Below, in pieces: positions 30,971-36,810 of a stretch of DNA of 36,810 nucleotides; the first letter of the stretch is position 1; each line of letters begins with the position of its first letter. The stretch comes from CAZHOV01 sp964534315 (GTDB lineage Bacteria; Bacteroidota; Bacteroidia; Chitinophagales; Saprospiraceae). Below the pieces are notes generated by a model. The model ran no database searches, was not told where the DNA came from, and saw only the letters and a program-made list of their open reading frames with translations. Both the position numbers and the translations under genes were made by a program. Where the stretch lies: positions 1 to 36,810 of the forward strand of contig CAZHOV010000038.1 of the NCBI GenBank assembly GCA_964534315.1. The letters run 5' to 3'.

Positions 30971-33517
30971 GTGGATGTGAAGAGCAAGCTTTATCAAATA
31001 AGAGACCGGTTTATTCGGCTTTGGAATAAGGGAAGGGAAACCCTTAGAATACATCTCCAATCCCGCCCTTGGTACGTTCACTTGTATCAAAAACTAGGCA
31101 TACTCATCGGAGCCGGATTTTTATCCATCGCATTACTATATCTTTTAATATGGACGGAATCGCTGGGCCATTTGCCTGACCATTCGGAGTTGAATGATAT
31201 TCAAAACAACACGTCAACTGAAATTTATACCTCCGATGGGGTGCTGTTGGGAAAGTATTTTATCGAAAACAGGAAAAATATTTCAATAGATTCAGTCTCT
31301 ACGCATTTGATTAATGCGTTGGTTACTGTGGAAGACAAGCGGTTTTTTGAGCACAATGGTATCGATTTAAGAGCTTGGATGCGGGTGCTATTTAAAACTG
31401 TATTATTTGGCGACCGCTCATCTGGGGGAGGAAGTACGCTAACTCAACAGTTAGCTAAGAACCTGTATCCGCGTCAATCTTACCGGTTTTTATCGCTCCC
31501 GATCAATAAAATCAGGGAAGCTATTGTCGCCAGGCGGTTAGAGCGTATCTATTCAAAGCATGAGATTATAGGGCTGTATCTGAACACTGTTCCGTTTACC
31601 GGGACCGTTTATGGGGTAGAGGTAGCAGCCCGGCAGTTTTTTAATTCGGATTCGAAAAATATTTCTTTAGAAAATGCTGCGGTACTGATCGGAATGCTCA
31701 AGGGTATTTCTATCTATAATCCTATCCGGCACAGGGATAGAGCCCAGGCACGGCGGAATACGGTTTTGAAATTGATGGAGCAGGAGGGGCTTATCGAGCC
31801 AATGGTTTATGATTCATTGAGTGCACTTTCTTTGGAGATAAATTATACGATAGAGAGCCATAATGAAGGGCTGGGCACCTATTACCGTTCTTTTCTCAAG
31901 CAAGAATTGGAAGAAGAATTGCAAGGTTTTCGCAAACCCGATGGCTCCATTTACAATATTTACAGAGACGGACTTCGGATCTATACTACTATTGATTCCA
32001 GAATGCAGCGATATGCTGAGGAAGCTGTTGCCGAGCATCTTTCAGGTCTACAGAAAACCTTTGATGAGCACTGGAAGGAAAGGGAGTTATTGAATTTGGA
32101 AATGCTAAACCGGTTGAAGCAACAAACAAAAAGGTATCAAAACCTCAAAAAGGAGGGCTTATCCGAAGCTGAGATTGACACGATTTTTTCAAAACCCATA
32201 CCGATGAAAGTTTTTTCATGGGAAGGAGAAATTGAAAAGAACTGGAGCCCTTTCGATTCGTTGCGTTATTATTTTCAGATGCTTCACGCTGGATTTATGG
32301 TCATGGATCCCCAAAATGGACATCTTAAAGCTTGGGTGGGTGGCATTGATCACAAGTATTTTCAATATGACCACGTTCTTTCTAGCCGTCAGGTGGGGTC
32401 TACTTTTAAACCCCTTGTATATGCCAATGCACTGCGCAATGGGATGGAGCCTTGCGATTTTGTCAATAACAGGCTGGTTATCTATTCTGATTATGAAGAC
32501 TGGAAGCCGCAGAATGCTGATGGGAAATATGGAGGGGCTTACTCTCTGGTCGGTGCATTGAGCCAATCCGTAAATGTCGTGACTGTTGATCTGATCATGC
32601 AGACCAAGCTCGACTCTGTCATCTCCTTAGCCAATCAAATGGGGATAACCACTGAAATTCCGGAAGTACCAGCCATAGCACTAGGGGCTGTTGATATTTC
32701 ATTGAAAGATATGGTCAGCGTATATGGTACATTTGCTAATGGCGGGAAACGGGCAGCAAAAAAGCACATTCTGAGAATTGAAACGGCAGATGGAGAAGTA
32801 TTGATCGACTACGAGGAAAAGAAACCAATGCAACAGGTGCTTGATAAAGAAACTGCTCAAGTTATGACCAAAATGTTGCAAATGGTTGTGGATAGCGGAA
32901 CAGCGAGGAGTTTGAGATACCGATATGGCCATTATGGCCCTATTGCAGGTAAAACGGGAACGACTCAGTCACATGCCGACGGTTGGTTTATTGGATATAC
33001 GCCCGAGTTGGTTGCCGGAGCTTGGGTGGGCGGCGATTATCCGCAAGTACGGTTTAGGTCATTAAAACTAGGACAGGGAGCCAATACAGCTTTGCCTATT
33101 TGGGGGTTATTTTTTCAAAAGTTATACAAAGATCCAGCCTTTAAAAAATGGAAATATCGACAGTTTCCTCCTCTTGAAGATTCGCTATTGGCAAAGATCG
33201 AGTGTCCCATTTTTTTGGAAGAAGAACCAGAAGATTCAGGGTTTGAGATTAGGTTGAAAAATATTTTTGATTTTTTAAAAGGAACGTCCAATAAAAATAA
33301 AGAAGAGGCTTATCGCATGAATAGGAAGCCCGCCGTGAAAGATTACTACCTGGACGAAAAGAAAAGAAAGGAAGAAGAACGATCGATAAAAAAAGAATTG
33401 AGAAAGTTAAAGCGGGATTTGAGAAAGCGTAAGGAAGAGGTGACCAAAGAAGAAATAAATAAATTGCTAGACGAAATCGACCAGCTGAAAAAAATGCTGG
33501 AAGAATATAACAATTAA
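30971..33517 (+). CDS. Class A penicillin-binding protein (PBP1A-type)
   Basis: Bifunctional peptidoglycan glycosyltransferase/transpeptidase of 848 residues. One N-terminal helix (about 43-62) anchors it. The GT51 domain (about 85-265) shows TVEDKRFFEHNGID and GGGSTLTQQLAKN. The transpeptidase domain has S477-TF-K480, S533-V-N535 and K661-T-G, all three active-site motifs. A Lys/Glu-rich, probably coiled-coil tail of about 85 residues (about 764-848) ends the protein. The start is GTG at 30971; no in-frame ATG precedes the membrane helix. The spacer before it holds a near-consensus TAACTTTA but no convincing promoter. An aminotransferase gene follows after 22 bases. Confidence 0.95.
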   Translation: MDVKSKLYQIRDRFIRLWNKGRETLRIHLQSRPWYVHLYQKLGILIGAGFLSIALLYLLIWTESLGHLPDHSELNDIQNNTSTEIYTSDGVLLGKYFIENRKNISIDSVSTHLINALVTVEDKRFFEHNGIDLRAWMRVLFKTVLFGDRSSGGGSTLTQQLAKNLYPRQSYRFLSLPINKIREAIVARRLERIYSKHEIIGLYLNTVPFTGTVYGVEVAARQFFNSDSKNISLENAAVLIGMLKGISIYNPIRHRDRAQARRNTVLKLMEQEGLIEPMVYDSLSALSLEINYTIESHNEGLGTYYRSFLKQELEEELQGFRKPDGSIYNIYRDGLRIYTTIDSRMQRYAEEAVAEHLSGLQKTFDEHWKERELLNLEMLNRLKQQTKRYQNLKKEGLSEAEIDTIFSKPIPMKVFSWEGEIEKNWSPFDSLRYYFQMLHAGFMVMDPQNGHLKAWVGGIDHKYFQYDHVLSSRQVGSTFKPLVYANALRNGMEPCDFVNNRLVIYSDYEDWKPQNADGKYGGAYSLVGALSQSVNVVTVDLIMQTKLDSVISLANQMGITTEIPEVPAIALGAVDISLKDMVSVYGTFANGGKRAAKKHILRIETADGEVLIDYEEKKPMQQVLDKETAQVMTKMLQMVVDSGTARSLRYRYGHYGPIAGKTGTTQSHADGWFIGYTPELVAGAWVGGDYPQVRFRSLKLGQGANTALPIWGLFFQKLYKDPAFKKWKYRQFPPLEDSLLAKIECPIFLEEEPEDSGFEIRLKNIFDFLKGTSNKNKEEAYRMNRKPAVKDYYLDEKKRKEEERSIKKELRKLKRDLRKRKEEVTKEEINKLLDEIDQLKKMLEEYNN

Positions 33518-33539
33518 CAACAGAACATCCGTTAGATCC

Positions 33540-34685
33540 ATGAGAATTTCATCAAAGCTTCCCCATGTTGGGACTACTATTTTTTCCGTAATGTCGGCAC
33601 TGGCAAGAGAGCATCAAGCGATCAATTTATCACAAGGGTTTCCGAATTTTGATTGTGATGACCGGCTTAAAGGCTTGGTCAATACTTTTATACAAAAAGG
33701 CTATAATCAATATGCTCCGATGCCAGGAGTACCGGAATTAAGGCAAAAAATTGCCCAAAAGGCCAATACGCTCTATAATTGCTTACTAGATCCGGATAAG
33801 GAAATAACAGTGACGGCTGGTGCTACCCAGGCGCTTTTCACAGCACTGGCAGCTTTTATCCGGCCTGGAGACGAAGTAATCATTATTGAACCAGCCTATG
33901 ATGCCTATCAGCCCGGAATAGAAGTATTTGGGGCAAAAGCGGTTAGTTATGAATTGAAAGCGCCGGATTATGAAGTAAATTGGAATTCCATGAGCGCATT
34001 AATTTCTGATCGCACCAAAGCGATTATGATCAATACGCCTCATAATCCTACCGGTAAAGTATTAACCCAAAACGATTTGGAACAGCTCCAGATGCTAGTA
34101 GAGGGCACTGACATTCTGGTGATTAGCGATGAAGTCTATGAGCATTTAATTTTTGACAATGAACAGCATCAAAGTGTATTGAGATTTCCGGAGTTGTACA
34201 AGCGGAGTGTGTTGACTTTTTCCTTTGGGAAGACCTTCCACAATACCGGATGGAAAGTGGGGTACGCTATTGCGCCTCCGGAATTGACCGAAGAGTTTCG
34301 AAAAGTACATCAGTATAATGTGTTTTCTGTTAATACGCCCGTTCAGTATGCCTTGGCTGCTTACCTGGAGGAGCCGGCCCACTATCTTGATTTGGGGCCT
34401 TTTTATCAAGAAAAGCGGGATTATTTTTTAGAAATTCTCAAAGAAACCCCTTTTGAATTGATTCCTTGCAAAGGGTCTTATTTTCAGATGGCCAGCTATG
34501 CCGGCATCTCAGACCAAAAAGACGTAGACTTTACCCGGTGGATGATCGAAGAGATCGGCGTTGCGACCATTCCGGTTTCTGCCTTTTATGCAAGCCGAAG
34601 AGATGATCACGTCATCCGCTTTTGCTTTGCAAAAACCAAGGATGTATTGGATGCTGCCGGACAAAAGCTGAGGACACTTAAATAA
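33540..34685 (+). CDS. PLP-dependent aminotransferase (methionine/kynurenine aminotransferase type)
   Basis: A 381-residue fold-type I aminotransferase. The PLP Schiff-base lysine is K231 in SFGKTFHNTGWKVGYA. Other family marks are LSQGFPNFDCD (about 30-40), TVTAGATQALF, NTPHNPTGKVL (about 161-171) and SDEVYEHL. The sequence most resembles YbdL-type methionine aminotransferase and kynurenine aminotransferase; substrate preference cannot be resolved by eye. It lies 22 bases after the PBP gene and probably shares its transcript. It converges with the purF-like gene across a 28-base gap without an obvious terminator. Confidence 0.92.
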   Translation: MRISSKLPHVGTTIFSVMSALAREHQAINLSQGFPNFDCDDRLKGLVNTFIQKGYNQYAPMPGVPELRQKIAQKANTLYNCLLDPDKEITVTAGATQALFTALAAFIRPGDEVIIIEPAYDAYQPGIEVFGAKAVSYELKAPDYEVNWNSMSALISDRTKAIMINTPHNPTGKVLTQNDLEQLQMLVEGTDILVISDEVYEHLIFDNEQHQSVLRFPELYKRSVLTFSFGKTFHNTGWKVGYAIAPPELTEEFRKVHQYNVFSVNTPVQYALAAYLEEPAHYLDLGPFYQEKRDYFLEILKETPFELIPCKGSYFQMASYAGISDQKDVDFTRWMIEEIGVATIPVSAFYASRRDDHVIRFCFAKTKDVLDAAGQKLRTLK

Positions 34686-34713
34686 AATGGGTATAGCCTG
34701 ACTTTGAGTTTTT

Positions 34714-36606
34714 CTAATAGGCTCTTACATTTTTCTTCTCCATGTAATTGATAAAAGCTTTATTGACTACTTTATTTCCGCCGGGTGTAGGGTAGTTACC
34801 CGAGAAATACCAGTCACCGTTGTGGTCAGGAATCGCATTGTGCAACCCTTCAATTGTTTGGTAAATGACTTTTACCTCTTCGTCGATTCCTTGAGGGGTA
34901 ATGATCTTAGCTATTTTACTGGAAACTTCCTCGTAAGGAAAAAGGTCGTACAACGGAGCTACTTCATTCTTTACCTCTTCTTTTGGCAGGTATGCTGAAG
35001 CTTTGCACCGTTCGTAAGCTTCCTCAAGTAGTTCCTCTTTCCCATTTTCTTTAAGCAGTTCAATCAAGGCTTTAAATGCAACGAACTGGTGCATTTTTGA
35101 CATATCGATCCCATAGCAATCGGGAAATCGTATCTGAGGTGCCGAAGAGACTACGATGATCCTCTTCGGTTGCAACCTGGAAACCATCGTAATGATGCTC
35201 GACTTCAGCGTAGTCCCCCTAACGATGGAATCATCGACCAGTACCAGGTTATCGATGTTATTATTTACAATGCCATAGGTGACATCATATACGTGCGAGA
35301 CCAGTTCTCCTCTGGAGGCGTCATCTGCGATAAAAGTCCTTAACTTATCATCTTTGACCACAATCTTTTCTACTCGGGGCTGTACGGAAAGGATTTTTTC
35401 TAATTCAACTTCCTTAATATTATCACCCAATTTCAGGATTTGGTCTTTCTTCATTTCATTGAGGCGTTTGCGTACGCCCTCTACAAGGCCAAGGAAGGAA
35501 GATTCGGCTGTATTAGGTACAAAAGAGAAAACGGTATTTTCAATGTCATTATCTACTGCTTCAAGTACGGCATCGGTCAGTTGTTCGCCCAGTTTTTTAC
35601 GTTCGAGATAAATATTTCGGTCGGTTCCGCGGGAAAAATAGATGCGCTCGAAGGAGCATGATCTTTTTTCGAGGGAATCAACAAAAGTTTCCTCGCTAAC
35701 TTTTCCATGATGTTTGATGATGAAGGCATGACCGTTTTTCAATTCTTTGACTTGGTAGTAAGGCACTCTAAAGGCGGTTTGAATTGCAGGCCGTTCAGAA
35801 GCGACAACGGCTACTTCGTCGTCGTGGTAATAAAAGGCAGGCCGGATGCCGGAGGGATCTCTGATAACAAATGCATCCCCATGACCAATGAGGCCGCCCA
35901 TGACGTAGCCGCCGTCAAATTTTCGGCAGGCGCGTTTTAGCAGCCGTTGGATATCCAGGTTGTCAAAAATGAGATTATTAATTTCTACATTGGAGTGGCC
36001 ATCAGGTTTAAACCAGGTATGGAGCCGTTGAACTTCGTCATCCAGAAAATGGCCGATCTTTTCGAGGACGGTTACGGTATCTGACTTTTCTTTTGGGTAT
36101 TGGCCTAGTTCCACCAATTCGTCAAATAGTTCGTCAACATTGGTCATATTGAAGTTTCCGGCCAGCACGAGGTTTCGATTGATCCAGTTGCTTTGCCGAA
36201 GGAAAGGGTGGCAAGTTTCGATCGTATTGTCGCCATGCGTACCATATCGAAGGTGTCCAAGTAGAAGTTCGCCCATGTAGGGGGTGTTATCTTTAAGCCA
36301 GACAGGATCTCTCAATTGTTCGGGAGTGAGCCCTTCGAACCTGCCGTAAACTTTATCCCAGAGGTCCTTTAAATAGTTATTGGCGATGGATCGTTTTCTG
36401 CTGATGTATCGGGTTCCGGTCTTAGGATTGAGTTTGATCGTGGCGATTCCTGCACCGTCTTGCCCTCTATTGCGCTGCTTTTGCATGAGTAGTCGCAATT
36501 TGTTAAGGCCATAGAATGGGGTGCCGTATTTTTCTTGATAAAACTCAAGGGGCTTTAACAGCCGAATTAAGGCAATACCACATTCGTGTTTTATAATGTC
36601 GCTCAT
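34714..36606 (-). CDS. purF: Long amidophosphoribosyltransferase (PurF-like)
   Basis: Class II glutamine amidotransferase joined to a phosphoribosyltransferase domain, as in PurF, which makes phosphoribosylamine from PRPP and glutamine. Cys9 in HECGIAL follows a short propeptide and should be the N-terminal nucleophile after processing. RNRGQDGAGIA, GHLRYGTHG and NRNLVLAGNFN are glutaminase motifs. The PRPP loop is LVLVDDSIVRGTTL (about 450-463), followed by a PQIRFPDCYGIDM motif. At 630 residues it is well over the usual 470-510, with extra sequence between the two domains' motifs (about 370-440) and at the C-terminus (about 545-630). It could be the main PurF or a Bacteroidota paralogue. 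It has its own promoter. Confidence 0.88.
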   Translation of the reverse strand: MSDIIKHECGIALIRLLKPLEFYQEKYGTPFYGLNKLRLLMQKQRNRGQDGAGIATIKLNPKTGTRYISRKRSIANNYLKDLWDKVYGRFEGLTPEQLRDPVWLKDNTPYMGELLLGHLRYGTHGDNTIETCHPFLRQSNWINRNLVLAGNFNMTNVDELFDELVELGQYPKEKSDTVTVLEKIGHFLDDEVQRLHTWFKPDGHSNVEINNLIFDNLDIQRLLKRACRKFDGGYVMGGLIGHGDAFVIRDPSGIRPAFYYHDDEVAVVASERPAIQTAFRVPYYQVKELKNGHAFIIKHHGKVSEETFVDSLEKRSCSFERIYFSRGTDRNIYLERKKLGEQLTDAVLEAVDNDIENTVFSFVPNTAESSFLGLVEGVRKRLNEMKKDQILKLGDNIKEVELEKILSVQPRVEKIVVKDDKLRTFIADDASRGELVSHVYDVTYGIVNNNIDNLVLVDDSIVRGTTLKSSIITMVSRLQPKRIIVVSSAPQIRFPDCYGIDMSKMHQFVAFKALIELLKENGKEELLEEAYERCKASAYLPKEEVKNEVAPLYDLFPYEEVSSKIAKIITPQGIDEEVKVIYQTIEGLHNAIPDHNGDWYFSGNYPTPGGNKVVNKAFINYMEKKNVRAY

Positions 36607-36635
36607 GATGATTTTTTAGAATCTTGAAAAAAATG

Positions 36636-36666
36636 CAAAGATAAATTGTTTATGAACTTACAACAA
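36636..36666 (-). promoter_or_regulatory. Promoter of the purF-like gene
   Basis: On the minus strand, TTG (36666-36664), a 20-base spacer and TATCTTTG (36643-36636) match the consensus. Transcription would start near 36630, leaving about 24 bases before the ATG at 36606. No purine-type riboswitch fits in such a short leader. Confidence 0.6.
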
Positions 36667-36691
36667 GGTTAGGTACAAGATAGTTATAGCG

Positions 36692-36717
36692 ATGAACAAT
36701 GAGGAATGAACAATGAG
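36692..36717. repeat. Short tandem repeat ATGAACAATGAG
   Basis: Two exact 12-base copies (36692-36703 and 36706-36717) separated by GA, period 14. It lies upstream of the purF-like promoter in otherwise AT-rich spacer. Similar GAACAATGA repeats are scattered between genes in some Bacteroidota; whether this is one copy of a genome-wide family cannot be judged here. Confidence 0.55.
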
Positions 36718-36810
36718 TGTTTTATTTTAATAAAAAATTACATCCATCCTTATTCAATACACTGTAACCTAAATTACTTAATTTTTTGACCATGTCTTTT
36801 ACATCAACTC

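Noticed and set aside
1..36810. Search for CRISPR arrays, tRNA/rRNA genes, insertion sequences and prophage genes
   Set aside because: No spaced direct-repeat array, cloverleaf, transposase or integrase reading frame, or target-site duplication was seen.

Overview
The window looks like chromosomal core DNA from a member of the Bacteroidota, plausibly a Saprospiria/Cytophaga-type lineage. The evidence is a batA-batB-batC-batD operon, a type IX secretion protein (PorQ), TonB with an acidic proline-rich linker, DUF4286 and DUF3109 proteins, several promoters matching the Bacteroidota TAnnTTTG -7 element, and no strong Shine-Dalgarno pattern. The order below family/phylum is inference. I see no rRNA, tRNA, CRISPR array, insertion sequence or phage module.

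Layout. 102-7903 (+): a Bat (aerotolerance-type) operon of a MoxR AAA+ ATPase, a DUF58 protein with an apparent two-helix membrane hairpin inserted in its vWA domain, a BatD-like single-pass protein, BatA, BatB, BatC (TPR) and BatD; no batE follows. 8007-15553 (-): an outer-membrane fusion protein (degenerate peptidase-like region, TolB-like propeller, Omp85-like barrel), a single-chain UvrD-type helicase-nuclease with an Fe-S-type cysteine set, and a PlsC-like acyltransferase. 15748-16386 (+): a metallo-beta-lactamase-fold hydrolase behind a potentially structured leader. 16389-18526 (-): a large periplasmic TPR protein and DUF4286. 18527-19033: a non-coding gap with a promoter and a strong terminator. 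19034-22167 (-): tonB, vanZ-like, gcvH and a citrate synthase of eukaryotic type. 22321-22740 (-): a small exported helical protein. 22933-29173 (+): DUF3109, PpiD-like foldase, UDP-glucose dehydrogenase, a MORN/YwqK-like lipoprotein and PorQ. 29179-30720 (-): a GH3-family protein. 30971-34685 (+): a class A penicillin-binding protein and a PLP aminotransferase. 34714-36606 (-): a long PurF-like amidophosphoribosyltransferase.

Themes: the window is dominated by cell-envelope functions (Bat complex, outer-membrane barrel fusion, TonB, PpiD foldase, PBP1A, PorQ, UDP-glucuronate supply) interleaved with central metabolism (citrate synthase, GcvH, PurF, aminotransferase). The least conventional points are the membrane hairpin inside the DUF58 vWA domain, the three-part outer-membrane fusion protein, and two leader regions (before the metallo-beta-lactamase gene and before the PpiD-like gene) that carry structure or a tiny ORF not explained by the coding genes. 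No obviously new multi-gene system is visible.
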